From assembly GCA_964446955.1 (NCBI GenBank), contig CAYUQJ010000001.1:496001-560000 (forward strand): a DNA stretch of 64,000 nucleotides, given 5' to 3'. The stretch's first letter is position 1. Each line of letters begins with the position of its first letter. Below, one piece after another: positions 8,481 to 18,098 of the stretch. This DNA comes from Leptolinea sp964446955 (GTDB lineage Bacteria; Chloroflexota; Anaerolineae; Anaerolineales; Anaerolineaceae). The notes below the pieces were generated by a model. The model saw only the letters and a program-made list of their open reading frames with translations. It was not told the origin of the DNA and did no database searches. Made by a program: the position numbers and the translations under genes.

Positions 8481-10064
8481 ATGCCGGGGAATCACTCTGA
8501 ACTCGAAAAAAGACTGTGGGACGCAGCCGACAAGCTACGCGCCAACTCGAACCTCAACGCCAACCAGTACTCCACACCCGTACTGGGACTGCTCTTCCTG
8601 CGTTATGCCGATGCGCGATTCAGCAAGGCCAAAGCCAAATTGGAAGGTGGAACTCCCGGGGGGAGGCGAACTCCCGGCGCCGCGGATTACCAGGCGCAGG
8701 GCATCATGTTCGTGCCGGAAAAAGCCAGCTTCGCCCGCCTGCTGGCACTGCCTGAAGGGGAGGACATTGGCAAAGAGCTGAACGAGGCCATGCAGGCGAT
8801 TGAAGAGGTAAACGAACCCCTGCGCGGCGTGCTGCCCCGAAGTTATACGGCTATGAGTTCGGATGTGCTGTGGGAGCTGCTCAAACTATTCAATTCCATC
8901 CCGGTGGATGAGGCGGAAGGTGACACCTTCGGCAAGATCTACGAGTATTTCCTTGGCAAGTTTGCCGGCAGTGAGGGTCAGCGCGGCGGCGAGTTCTTCA
9001 CCCCCACCTCGATCGTGCGCCTGATCGTCGAGATCATTGAGCCGAAGCGCGGCCTGCTGCTGGACCCGGCCTGCGGGTCGGGCGGTATGTTCGTGCAATC
9101 GGCTGACTTTGTGCAGCGCCATAAAGGCAAAAATACCGAATTGACGGTGTACGGGCAGGAAAAGGTGGAACAGACGGTACGCCTGGCGCGGATGAACCTG
9201 GCGATGCACGGGCTGGAAGGCGAGATCAAGAGCGGTAACAGCTACTACGAGGACCTGTACAACAGCCCCGGCCGCTTTGACTATGTGATGGCCAATCCGC
9301 CGTTCAATGTGAACGGCGTGGACAAAGAGAAATTGAAAGACGACCGCGCGCGCTTCCCCTTCGGCATGCCGAAGCCGGATAACGCCAATTACCTGTGGAT
9401 CCAGCAGTTTTACAGCGCGCTGAACAGCACCGGCCGCGCCGGTTTCGTGATGGCAAACTCTGCCAGCGACGCGCGCCAGTCGGAACTGGAAATCCGCAAG
9501 CAGTTGATCCAGTCAGGGGCGGTGGATGTGATGGTAGCCGTGGGCTCCAACTTCTTCTACAATGTTACCCTGCCGGTCACCCTGTGGTTTTTGGATAAAA
9601 ACAAAGCCGGCAACAACACAGTCGGGACGGTGCTCTTTATTGACGCCCGCAGCATTTTCACCCAGGTTGACCGCGCCCACCGCGAGTTCAGCGACGCGCA
9701 GATCGGGCTTATCGCCACCCTCTCCCGGCTGTACCGCGGGGAAGACCTGAACGGCTTTGTATTCAACCGCGAGGAACACACTGCTCTACCGGACACTCAA
9801 TTGAAAATACTTGAGGCCGCCATCGCGGGCAAGACATTTACCGATATTCCCGGGTTGTGTAAAACGGCAACACTGGCAGATTTAGAAGCCCAGGGCTGGA
9901 GTCTGAACCCCGGGCGTTATGTGGGTGTTGCGGGTAAGGACGCCGAGGATTTTGACTTTTTGGAGCTCTTTGAAGAGTTGAATGAGGAATTGGAAATTCT
10001 TAATATTGAAGCTCATGAATTAGAAATGAAGATTTCTGAGAATGCTGCTAAATTAATATCATGA
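8481..10064 (+). CDS. hsdM: Type I restriction-modification DNA methyltransferase HsdM
   Basis: Protein of 527 aa, normal HsdM length. An N-terminal helical domain (1-150) is followed by an N6-adenine methyltransferase domain with SAM motif DPACGSGGMF (195-204) and catalytic NPPF (272-275). It methylates adenine in the asymmetric split target defined by HsdS and also forms the core of the restriction complex. GAGGA lies upstream of the ATG, and the stop overlaps the hsdS start by 4 bp (ATGA). The gene is GC-rich except for its last about 100 bases, which turn AT-rich toward hsdS and suggest a recombination joint there. Confidence 0.97.
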   Translation: MPGNHSELEKRLWDAADKLRANSNLNANQYSTPVLGLLFLRYADARFSKAKAKLEGGTPGGRRTPGAADYQAQGIMFVPEKASFARLLALPEGEDIGKELNEAMQAIEEVNEPLRGVLPRSYTAMSSDVLWELLKLFNSIPVDEAEGDTFGKIYEYFLGKFAGSEGQRGGEFFTPTSIVRLIVEIIEPKRGLLLDPACGSGGMFVQSADFVQRHKGKNTELTVYGQEKVEQTVRLARMNLAMHGLEGEIKSGNSYYEDLYNSPGRFDYVMANPPFNVNGVDKEKLKDDRARFPFGMPKPDNANYLWIQQFYSALNSTGRAGFVMANSASDARQSELEIRKQLIQSGAVDVMVAVGSNFFYNVTLPVTLWFLDKNKAGNNTVGTVLFIDARSIFTQVDRAHREFSDAQIGLIATLSRLYRGEDLNGFVFNREEHTALPDTQLKILEAAIAGKTFTDIPGLCKTATLADLEAQGWSLNPGRYVGVAGKDAEDFDFLELFEELNEELEILNIEAHELEMKISENAAKLIS

Positions 10065-11290
10065 ATGATTTAAACCGAGTTCAATTGGTAGAAGTTGCAT
10101 CAATTAAGGGAGGAAAAAGATTACCTCTTGGGGAGGACTTTTCTAAAAAGGAGACTTCACATCCTTATATTCGAGCTAGGGATATTGGATACGGGAAAAT
10201 AGAAATACATGATCCGGTTTTCCTATGTGAAGAGATGGCACAAAAGTTGTCAAGATATCGAGTTACAACTGGAGATATTTGTATAACTATTGTTGGAGCT
10301 AATGTCGGGGAAATGGGCGTTGTTCCACCAGAACTAAATGGGGCCAATCTAACTGAAAATGCAGTTCGAATTACTAGTAATGGTAAAGTAGACCAAACTT
10401 TTCTCAAATTTGCGCTTTTTTCGGAAGATGCCTTTGCTCAAATGAAAATTTTGGCTGGTGGAGCTGCCCAACCAAAACTTGGTATTTATAAAATCGAATC
10501 AATTGAGATTCCATTACCTACACTCCCCACTCAACAGAAGATCGCCTCAATTCTTTCAACTTATGACGACCTGATCGAGAACAACACCCGGCGCATCAAA
10601 ATTTTGGAAGAGATGGCACAGACGCTGTACCGCGAATGGCTCGTCCATTTTCGCTACCCGGGGTACGAGTCTGTCCCGCTGGTGGAGTCAGAGTTGGGGC
10701 TGATTCCCGAGGGGTGGGAGGTGCGATGTTTCTCGGATATTGGTTCATTCATAAATGGTTATGCCTTTAAACCTTCAGATTGGGGAAAGGAAGGATTACC
10801 CATAATTAAGATCGTAGAATTGAAAAATGGAATTACGGGCAATACACCATTTAATTCTGGCGCAGGAATTGACCAAAAATATATTATTGATTCGGGCGAT
10901 ATCCTATTTTCTTGGTCTGCTGATTTAAATGTTTATGTGTGGGGGTTTGGGAAAGGCATTTTGAACCAGCATTTATTTAATGTCATTCCGAAACCTAACC
11001 ACACAAAACTCTTTTTATATTATTCATTGCATGAAAAGATGCCTTTGTTCAGAAATATGAGCCTAGGAACAACAATGCGACATATAAAACGTTCTGCATT
11101 GGATCAAATATTTACATTAGTTCCTCCCCAAGAATTGGAAATAGAATTTGAAAATAATGCAAAACCAATTCATGAACTTATTATCAATCTAATTAATCAA
11201 AATTCCAATCTTCGCCAGCAGCGTGACCTATTGCTTCCGCATCTTATCAGCGGTGAATTGGATGTAGATGGTATTAAATTGAATCAGTAG
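10061..11290 (+). CDS. hsdS: Type I restriction-modification specificity subunit HsdS
   Basis: Protein of 409 aa with the usual two target-recognition domains (about 1-150 and 222-370) separated by conserved helical regions. The central one (about 152-220) contains LPTQQKIASILSTYDDLIEN and REWLVHFRYPGYES, and the C-terminal one contains LRQQRDLLLPHLISGELD. It decides the bipartite DNA target for both methylation and cleavage. Both recognition domains are clearly AT-rich while the DNA for the central conserved region is GC-rich like hsdM and hsdR, the classic mark of domain exchange. Translationally coupled to hsdM. Confidence 0.96.
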   Translation: MNDLNRVQLVEVASIKGGKRLPLGEDFSKKETSHPYIRARDIGYGKIEIHDPVFLCEEMAQKLSRYRVTTGDICITIVGANVGEMGVVPPELNGANLTENAVRITSNGKVDQTFLKFALFSEDAFAQMKILAGGAAQPKLGIYKIESIEIPLPTLPTQQKIASILSTYDDLIENNTRRIKILEEMAQTLYREWLVHFRYPGYESVPLVESELGLIPEGWEVRCFSDIGSFINGYAFKPSDWGKEGLPIIKIVELKNGITGNTPFNSGAGIDQKYIIDSGDILFSWSADLNVYVWGFGKGILNQHLFNVIPKPNHTKLFLYYSLHEKMPLFRNMSLGTTMRHIKRSALDQIFTLVPPQELEIEFENNAKPIHELIINLINQNSNLRQQRDLLLPHLISGELDVDGIKLNQ

Positions 11291-11316
11291 ACCGATATGA
11301 CAAAAAAGGGTGGATT

Positions 11317-13113
11317 ATGGAAAACGCAGAAATTATAATTACTAAAGCAGAATTTGTTTCTTCAAACTATGAAGAGGTCATCAAAGATGTTTCGCCAGTA
11401 AGATGTGAGAGTTGTTTTCAACCTTTCTATAAAGAAGCAAAAATAGCAAAAGAAAAGGGAGATTTCACACGACAAAAAGTATTCTCCATGTTAGGTGATG
11501 CCACATCTCTTTATTTCCGGCTAGATTCTCTTGATGAACCTCTATCACCAATGGCAATATTCAGTAATGGAAGAAGCGCTAGTATTACAGATTTTTCAGA
11601 TGCTGATATTTCTGTTTTTTCAGAATGGGTTCATGATATTACAATTCCGGAAATTAAAGCTAGAATTTCAGACATAATTTTTTTGCGAACGGGTAATTAC
11701 AAATTTGGTGTAGATGCGGTTGATGCATATATAGATACTTGTAATCGGGATATCAGTGATGAATTAGAATGGCCACATAAAAACAATAGAATAGAACGAG
11801 CCCTTCAAATTGCCACTTTATTAGGTAAAAAAGGCCCATCATATACAAAAGTGATTGAGTACATCAATAAAACTATTACTGATATCGGAGACTTTTGCGA
11901 GTCACATTTTGGTCTGAAATTAATGGAATTACTAAAGAAAAGGAAAGAAGGGAATCCAAGCCAATTAGTCTTGTTTTCTGAAAGTTCCGCTCAACATGCA
12001 GAAAGCAAGGGAATATGGCAGTTAGCAACTGAGTATTGGGAGTTTGTTGGATATTGGTATTCTATTATCGGTAATTTAAATGATGAGAAGTCTGCAAAAA
12101 TAAAAGCTGCTGATTGTTATATTTCTCAAAAAGAAGAGGCATTAACTTCAAGCCCTCCAAATTTTATGATTGCAGCTATGCATCTACAACAAGCTATCCA
12201 AGCATATAGAAGAATCGGAGGTTTGCAGGAAAAGGTCAATTCTCTTCAAAAAGAAATGATTGAAGTTCAATCCAATATTGCTAGTCAAATGAAAGAGTTT
12301 TCAATTCCTCTAGATGTATCGGAATATGCCCAAAAGGCACAAAAAGCAGTGTCAGGAAAATCTTTCAGAGAATCGATAACATATCTAGCTCTATGTATCA
12401 ATAGCCCTCAAAAAAACATACTAAAACAACAGGCAGAAAAGAACATCAAGGATTTCCCTTTAATGCATTTAATTCGCCAAACGCGAGTTAATGATGACGG
12501 TAAAGTAATTGGCCAAAGAGACGGAATGAATCTCGACGAACGAGAAAATGGTAGGGAAATTATCGAATCAGAAATGTACAGCCAGGCCCATATTCAAAAT
12601 GAAGTCAGTACTGCAAGTGTTATTAGGCCTATGCTTGATCAAATAAATATTGATCATCCAGAAATTCGGGAATCGGATTTTTATTTTTTCACGCTGGATA
12701 ATCCATTTATACCTATCGGCCGTGATGTGATTTTTACTAAAGGATTATTTGCCGGATATAAAGGTGATTATCTAATCGCTTTATCATTACTTATTCCACA
12801 ATTAGAAAATTCAATACGGATGATTTTAAATCTACATGGAGAGCTTACATCAGGTTTAGATGATTCAGGCCTTCAAATGGAATTTCAACTTGGTAAATTA
12901 TTATCATTACCAAAGATTATTGATATCCTTGGAGAAGATTTAGTTTTTAACTTAAAAGGTTTGTTGACTGAGACTATGGAAAGCAATTATCGGAATCGTT
13001 TTGCCCATGGACTTATGGATTTCGAAGATTTTTCATCATATTCAGCTATTTATATTTGGTGGGTTGTGCTTCATATATGTGTTCGGTTCTATTTGGCTAA
13101 TAATCCCTCATAG
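11317..13113 (+). CDS. DUF4209-type protein with HEPN-like RNRFAH motif
   Basis: Protein of 598 aa, all alpha by appearance. The C-terminal part resembles DUF4209, including RNRFAHGL at 559-566. R559-x4-H564 fits the R-x4-6-H signature of HEPN ribonucleases. The N-terminal about 450 residues contain helical repeat-like sequence with no catalytic motif I can name. It starts 26 bp after hsdS and ends before hsdR, so it is transcribed with the restriction system. Its DNA is AT-rich (like the hsdS recognition domains) within a GC-rich operon, so it was probably inserted. A role as an RNase-type back-up defence, or as modulator of the restriction enzyme, is inference. Confidence 0.7.
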   Translation: MENAEIIITKAEFVSSNYEEVIKDVSPVRCESCFQPFYKEAKIAKEKGDFTRQKVFSMLGDATSLYFRLDSLDEPLSPMAIFSNGRSASITDFSDADISVFSEWVHDITIPEIKARISDIIFLRTGNYKFGVDAVDAYIDTCNRDISDELEWPHKNNRIERALQIATLLGKKGPSYTKVIEYINKTITDIGDFCESHFGLKLMELLKKRKEGNPSQLVLFSESSAQHAESKGIWQLATEYWEFVGYWYSIIGNLNDEKSAKIKAADCYISQKEEALTSSPPNFMIAAMHLQQAIQAYRRIGGLQEKVNSLQKEMIEVQSNIASQMKEFSIPLDVSEYAQKAQKAVSGKSFRESITYLALCINSPQKNILKQQAEKNIKDFPLMHLIRQTRVNDDGKVIGQRDGMNLDERENGREIIESEMYSQAHIQNEVSTASVIRPMLDQINIDHPEIRESDFYFFTLDNPFIPIGRDVIFTKGLFAGYKGDYLIALSLLIPQLENSIRMILNLHGELTSGLDDSGLQMEFQLGKLLSLPKIIDILGEDLVFNLKGLLTETMESNYRNRFAHGLMDFEDFSSYSAIYIWWVVLHICVRFYLANNPS

Positions 13114-13135
13114 ATTTTAAGAAGATTTGATTATC

Positions 13136-16100
13136 ATGTCCGCCTCCTTCTCGGAAGACTCACTGATCGAACAACCCTCCATCGCCCTGCTGGGTGAACT
13201 GGGCTGGCAAACGGCCTGTGCCTATCATGAGTCCTTCGGAGCGGGCAGCCTGCTGGGGCGCGAAACCCGCGGCGAGGTGGTGCTCACCACGCGGCTACTG
13301 CCGCCGCTCAAGCGTTTGAATCCGGGTATTCCCGAATCCGCCCTGCAATCTGCCATCGATCAACTGACCGCCGACCGCAGTTTAACCACCCCGGCGGAAG
13401 CCAACCGGCAGGTGTATGAGCTGCTGAAAGAGGGTGTGCCCGTCAATTACCGCGACGCACGCCACCGCGAGGTTCCGGTCAGAGTGCGGGTGATCGACTG
13501 GAACACCCCACAAAATAACGACTTCCTGCTGGTGTCGCAGTTATGGGTCACCGGCAGCATGTACACCCGCCGGGCAGACCTGGTGGGTTTTGTCAACGGT
13601 CTGCCGCTGGTATTCATCGAACTGAAGGCCGCCCACCGCGCTCTGAAGAACGCCTTCGATGGCAACCTGCGCGATTACAAAGACACCGTCCCGCAGTTGT
13701 TCTGGTACAACGCCCTTATCGTGTTGAGCAACGGGGTTAACAGCCGGGTGGGCAGCATCTCCGCCGGGTGGGAGCACTTCCACGAGTGGAAGAAGATCAA
13801 CAGCGAAGGCGAGCGCGGCGTTATTTCACTGGAAACGGTGCTGCGCGGCACATGTGAACCATCCCGCCTGCTGGATCTCACCGAGAACTTCATACTATTT
13901 GAAGAAGCCAAAGGCGGACTGCGCAAGGTGCTGGCACGCAACCATCAGGTGCTGGGGGTCAACAACGCCGTCCGCGCGGTGCAGCAGGTACGCGACCGCC
14001 GCGCGGAGGGAGACCGGGGCGCCGGCAAACTGGGCGTCTTCTGGCACACCCAGGGCAGCGGCAAGTCGTATTCCATGGTGTTCTTTTCCAACAAAGTACT
14101 GCGCAAACAGCCCGGCAACTGGACTTTTCTGGTCATCACAGACCGGCAGGAACTGGACAGCCAGATCTACAAGAATTTCGCCAACTGCGGGGCAGTCAAC
14201 GAAGCGGAGGACCGCGTACGCGCGGCCAGCGGCGAGCACCTGCAGCAATTGTTGAAAGAAGACCACCGCTTTCTATTTACTCTCATTCAGAAATTTCACA
14301 TCGAGAACGGACGGGTGTATCCGAAACTGTCTGACCGCGGCGACATCATTGTAATGACCGACGAGGCTCACCGCAGCCAGTACGACACGCTGGCGTTGAA
14401 CATGCGCAACGCCCTGCCCGAAGCGGCTTTTCTGGCCTTCACCGGCACACCGCTAATGGCGGACGGCGAGGAACGCACTCGCGAGGTCTTTGGCGATTAC
14501 GTCAGTGTGTATGACTTCAAACAGTCCGTGGAAGACGGCGCGACCGTGCCGCTGTATTACGAGAACCGAATTCCCGAGCTGCAACTCACCAACCCCAACC
14601 TCAACCGCGATATGGCAGATCTGCTGGATAGCGCCCTGCTGGACGAAAGCCAGGAAGCGAAACTGGAACGCGAATTCAAACACGAATATCAGTTGATCAC
14701 CCGTGAAGACCGGCTGGAGAAAGTGGCCGCCGATATCGTCAATCACTTTGTATGGCGCGGTTATCAGGGCAAAGCCATGGTGGTCTGCATTGACAAAGCC
14801 ACAGCCGTGCGCATGTACGACAAGGTGCGCAAATACTGGAACCTGGAACTCACCCGCCTGCAGAATGAACGGCGGGAAGACCATCCCGATGCCGAGGATT
14901 GGAATTTCATTCAACAGCGCGCGGCATATATGGCCTCCGTCGATATGGCGGTGGTGGTTTCATCCGCTCAAAATGAGATCGCGGACATGCAGGCAAAGGG
15001 GCTGGATATCCGTCCGCACCGTGAGCGGATGGTCAAAGAAGATCTTGCCACCAAATTCAAAGACCCGAATGATCCCTTCAAACTGGTGTTTGTCTGCGCC
15101 ATGTGGATGACAGGTTTCGATGTAGAGAATTGCTCGACAATTTACCTGGATAAACCTATGCGCAACCATACCCTGATGCAGACCATCGCGCGCGCCAACC
15201 GGGTTTACAAAGACAAGGTCAACGGCCTGATCGTCGATTACATCGGCGTCTTTCGCGACCTGCAAAAAGCCCTGGCCATTTACGGCAGCGGCGGGAGTTC
15301 TACAGACGGTGAATCGCCTGTGCAGGTCAAGGGTGAACTGGTTGAAGAACTGCGTTCAGCCCTGAAGGAAGCAGAGGACTTTCTTGCCGGTTTCCGGCTG
15401 AATCTGGAAACTCTGCTGGCCGCCCGCGATTTTGACCGCGTCAGGGTCCTTGGTGAATTTGTCGATGTCCTTGAAGTCGGTGAGGATACGAAAAAGCAAT
15501 TCCAGGTGCATGCCAGCCGTGTTAACCGGCTATTCCAGGCGATACTCCCCGACCCGCTGGCCAATGAGTTCAGTGAAAAACGTAAAGCGCTGGTGGTGCT
15601 CTCCATGGCCGTCCGTGCCACCGAACAGCCGGTCAGCATTGATGAAGTGCTGGATCAAATGGGGGCGCTGCTGGATAGATCGGTGGCTCCCCGTGAACAG
15701 GGGTATGTCATCAAAGCGCCGCTGGGAATGGACGTGCGGGAAAGCAAGCCCGGGTTTGCCGCACACTGGGTTGACCTGTCACAGGTCGATTTTGACGCAT
15801 TAAGGAAACGTTTCCTTGACGGGCAGAAAAATATTCAGGTGAATCAGTTACGGGCTATGATCGAATCACGGTTGGACCAACTGGTTCAGGCCAATCGAAC
15901 CCGCATGGATTTTTATACAGCTTTTCATGAAATGATCAAAGAATATAACGAGGGTGCCAAGAACATAGACGCGTTCTTTGATGAACTTCTCCGGTTTGCC
16001 CAGGGGTTGAGTGAAGAAGAGCAGCGCAGCGTTGCCGAAAATCTATCCGAAGAAGAACTGGCCATCTTTGACCTGCTTACCCGTCCTGATCCCCATTTGA

Positions 16101-16351
16101 CCAAAGCCGAGCGCGAGCAGGTCCGTGCTGTCGCTCGCGATCTACTTGATACACTGAAAGCGGAATACCTTATCCTGGACTGGCGGTCACGGCAACAAAC
16201 GCGCGCCCAGGTCCAGGTTGCCATTGAAAAGAAACTGGATGAACTCCCCGAAAAATACAACAAAGACCTGTATGATGAAAAATGCAATCAGGTCTTTGAA
16301 CATGTCTATGACTCGTATTATGGCAATGGCGAGAGTGTTTATCAATCATAG
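13136..16351 (+). CDS. hsdR: Type I restriction endonuclease subunit HsdR
   Basis: Protein of 1071 aa from the ATG at 13136; a TTG three codons earlier is possible. N-terminal PD-(D/E)xK nuclease: D148 ... E162-L-K164 (VFIELKA). Then the SF2 translocase motor: Walker A HTQGSGKS (304-311), DEAH (408-411), motif III FTGTPL, and motif VI region QTIARANRV. The C-terminal third is helical and likely docks on HsdM/HsdS. The subunit translocates DNA with ATP and cleaves unmodified DNA. Full length with all motifs, so the system looks active. Its operon partner hsdS is separated by the DUF4209-type gene. Confidence 0.97.
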   Translation: MSASFSEDSLIEQPSIALLGELGWQTACAYHESFGAGSLLGRETRGEVVLTTRLLPPLKRLNPGIPESALQSAIDQLTADRSLTTPAEANRQVYELLKEGVPVNYRDARHREVPVRVRVIDWNTPQNNDFLLVSQLWVTGSMYTRRADLVGFVNGLPLVFIELKAAHRALKNAFDGNLRDYKDTVPQLFWYNALIVLSNGVNSRVGSISAGWEHFHEWKKINSEGERGVISLETVLRGTCEPSRLLDLTENFILFEEAKGGLRKVLARNHQVLGVNNAVRAVQQVRDRRAEGDRGAGKLGVFWHTQGSGKSYSMVFFSNKVLRKQPGNWTFLVITDRQELDSQIYKNFANCGAVNEAEDRVRAASGEHLQQLLKEDHRFLFTLIQKFHIENGRVYPKLSDRGDIIVMTDEAHRSQYDTLALNMRNALPEAAFLAFTGTPLMADGEERTREVFGDYVSVYDFKQSVEDGATVPLYYENRIPELQLTNPNLNRDMADLLDSALLDESQEAKLEREFKHEYQLITREDRLEKVAADIVNHFVWRGYQGKAMVVCIDKATAVRMYDKVRKYWNLELTRLQNERREDHPDAEDWNFIQQRAAYMASVDMAVVVSSAQNEIADMQAKGLDIRPHRERMVKEDLATKFKDPNDPFKLVFVCAMWMTGFDVENCSTIYLDKPMRNHTLMQTIARANRVYKDKVNGLIVDYIGVFRDLQKALAIYGSGGSSTDGESPVQVKGELVEELRSALKEAEDFLAGFRLNLETLLAARDFDRVRVLGEFVDVLEVGEDTKKQFQVHASRVNRLFQAILPDPLANEFSEKRKALVVLSMAVRATEQPVSIDEVLDQMGALLDRSVAPREQGYVIKAPLGMDVRESKPGFAAHWVDLSQVDFDALRKRFLDGQKNIQVNQLRAMIESRLDQLVQANRTRMDFYTAFHEMIKEYNEGAKNIDAFFDELLRFAQGLSEEEQRSVAENLSEEELAIFDLLTRPDPHLTKAEREQVRAVARDLLDTLKAEYLILDWRSRQQTRAQVQVAIEKKLDELPEKYNKDLYDEKCNQVFEHVYDSYYGNGESVYQS

Positions 16352-16849
16352 GTCATCAATAAACTGATTTCATAAAAGAATCATACACATCATTCAGTTT
16401 TCACCCCCAAAATTTTGAAGGCCCCTATATAGTACAGGGGACAGGGCCAAAGTGAGCATGGGGGTACAGGGGGGAGGCCAAGGATAAAAACCCCTGTCCC
16501 CAGTAGCCATCCCGGCCGGATAATGCCCACCTCATCAGGGAGTACCCCGGGGTACCCCCACCCACCCGCCAGGCAGATCAACTGGCACGCAATCACTGTA
16601 CAGTCACAAACAAAGCAGGATATCCCAACAAAGTAATACCAGGTTGCCCGGTATAGCGCGAACGGGCTAACGGACATCAGCGCCGTGGATAGCGGGCCGT
16701 AGAGCCTGCCGTGACCCACGTCTTCTTGCTGTTAAGCAGCATACCCAAAACCGGGGATTGCGGAGCAGTCCCACCGTATCTCAGCCGGTCCATCCATCCG
16801 ATGGGTCGGCTTTTTCGTTTAACCGGCAATCAAGAAAAGGAGATGTCAC
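16352..16849. other. GC-rich structured gap between hsdR and the element operon
   Basis: About 500 bp without a convincing gene. It contains G-runs on both strands (for example GGGGG and GGGGGG near 16460-16475), an inverted repeat GGGGACAGGG (16437-16446) / CCCTGTCCCC (16492-16501), a perfect palindrome GTACCCCGGGGTAC (16542-16555) and a terminator-like hairpin at 16783-16815. The structure would suit an origin, a transfer site or a structured leader RNA, but nothing decides between them. An antisense frame over 16390-16719 looks like noise. Confidence 0.4.
16783..16815 (+). terminator. Terminator-like hairpin before an element operon
   Basis: AGCCGGTCCATC (16783-16794) pairs with GATGGGTCGGCT (16800-16811) with two G-U pairs and a 5-nt loop, then a T5 run. 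It stands only 35 bp before the next start codon, so it may stop read-through from upstream or act as an attenuator for the operon that follows. Confidence 0.6.
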
Positions 16850-17086
16850 ATGCCAACCATCCGTGTAGTCGTACCCGAAGCGTATGCCCTGGATCATCAG
16901 GGACGTCAACTGGACCGCCTGGTCATCAAGAACGCCCGCTCCCGTCAGGACATGGAACCCCAGCTGTCCACCTTCATCCAACGCTGGAGTCTTCCACAAG
17001 GCCACACAAACCACAGCATTCCAACCCGCTCAAACCCGGGTCATCACTTCCATCCCCAATCATTCACTCAAGGAGAACTGAAATGA
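16850..17086 (+). CDS. Small hypothetical element protein
   Basis: Protein of 78 aa with AAAAGGAG well placed before its ATG. The first 48 residues (MPTIRVVVPEAYALDHQGR ... NARSRQDMEPQLSTFIQ) look like real coding sequence, with arginine-rich and acidic segments; the last 30 are rich in H, P and S and could be out of frame. The stop overlaps the next start (ATGA), a sign of translational coupling. I do not recognise the family. Longer overlapping frames from 16711 lack a ribosome-binding site and were set aside. Confidence 0.5.
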   Translation: MPTIRVVVPEAYALDHQGRQLDRLVIKNARSRQDMEPQLSTFIQRWSLPQGHTNHSIPTRSNPGHHFHPQSFTQGELK

Positions 17087-17664
17087 ACACCTTCACAACC
17101 GCTGTCCCGTCCCGCTATTCCCATCGTGAAATCTGCCTGAAACCATTTGAACTGGAGGACACTATGTTCCATCAATCGCACCGTGTAGTAGAAAACCGCG
17201 CCATCCGCCACATCGACCACAACCCTGCCCTCTTGAAATACATCAAAACCATGGGCGAGAAAGAACGAAAGGAGAACCGCTCCCGGTTACTGCAAACCCT
17301 CAAGAAACGCCATCAGGACTACCTGGCAGATACGCGTAAGGCATTGTCGGATTGCCACAGCAAACGCGCCCTGTATGTCTTGATCGACGAGATGGCCGAA
17401 CACGATAAAGCCCTGGCCGCCAAAGCCGGAAGGGACTTCTGTGACACCTTCGCGGAACTGGAAGTCCAGATCCTGCAAACCGAAGCCCGGATCAACCAGA
17501 CCCGGCAGACACTGGAGGAACGTGTCAAGTCCCATCAAAGCCTTTCTGTGGCAGCAACTCCAAAACCAATCAAGCTCACGACCGGGATCAACAAAAGCCT
17601 CAATACCTTCCCCCATCTCGCCGCCTACAGCTGGAACACCCGTAAACCGGCTCATGTCGGGTAG
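17083..17664 (+). CDS. Coiled-coil hypothetical protein
   Basis: Protein of 193 aa starting at the ATG that follows AAGGAGAACTGAA. Residues about 60-155 are strongly helical with charged heptad-like pattern (ALLKYIKTMGEKERKENR, then FAELEVQILQTEARINQTRQ), which points to a coiled coil. No enzyme motif is visible. Coupled to the preceding 78-aa gene by a 4-bp overlap and followed 11 bp later by another small gene. It belongs to the backbone of the integrated element; function unknown. Confidence 0.6.
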   Translation: MNTFTTAVPSRYSHREICLKPFELEDTMFHQSHRVVENRAIRHIDHNPALLKYIKTMGEKERKENRSRLLQTLKKRHQDYLADTRKALSDCHSKRALYVLIDEMAEHDKALAAKAGRDFCDTFAELEVQILQTEARINQTRQTLEERVKSHQSLSVAATPKPIKLTTGINKSLNTFPHLAAYSWNTRKPAHVG

Positions 17665-17675
17665 GAGGAACTGCC

Positions 17676-18041
17676 TTGGACCTGAAGCTTTCCGGTACGT
17701 ATGCCGTAACCATCGTTCTTACCCTGCAGGCAGGCCGTTGCGAGCAGGTCAACATCCGCACGATCGAACGCCTGCCAGACGCGACAACCCGGGCTGGTCC
17801 AACCTTCATATCCGATGACGACAGAGCCCGCAGCCTGGACTACATCGCGGTGGACTTCGCGGATGATAACGGACTATCCCTGGTTCCCGTACACGACGAA
17901 CGCCTGCGCGGTTGGTTCCAACCGTGTCAGCGGAGCGGACAGAACCTCAAACCGGTAGAACGACCCATTCGGATTTATTCACTCCGGGAAGTCCGGCAGG
18001 TACGGCTGCGGGGACTGGCACTGGTGAAACTCACCCGTTGA
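17676..18041 (+). CDS. Hypothetical element protein, TTG start
   Basis: Protein of 121 aa starting with TTG eight bases after AGGAGG, so the unusual start is well supported. It looks like a mostly beta domain (YAVTIVLTL, LDYIAVDFADD, RPIRIYSL, VRLRGLALVKL) without catalytic signature. Third gene of a small operon ending before the repeat-rich promoter region at 18099-18174. Family unknown to me. Confidence 0.55.
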   Translation: MDLKLSGTYAVTIVLTLQAGRCEQVNIRTIERLPDATTRAGPTFISDDDRARSLDYIAVDFADDNGLSLVPVHDERLRGWFQPCQRSGQNLKPVERPIRIYSLREVRQVRLRGLALVKLTR

Positions 18042-18098
18042 GTTCCAGCGGGAGGAAAGGTTTGCTCGTGACTATGTACCCGTAACACTATGTACAAA

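Noticed and set aside
16390..16719. Minus-strand frame of 109 codons, and a hammerhead-like CTGATGA on that strand near 16530-16545
   Set aside because: The protein is low-complexity and has no ribosome-binding site. The CTGATGA is not followed by the GAAA and stem arrangement a hammerhead needs.
16711..17664. A single long plus-strand frame of 317 codons
   Set aside because: Its first third lacks a ribosome-binding site and overlaps a better supported 78-aa gene; the true gene starts at 17083 behind AAGGAG.
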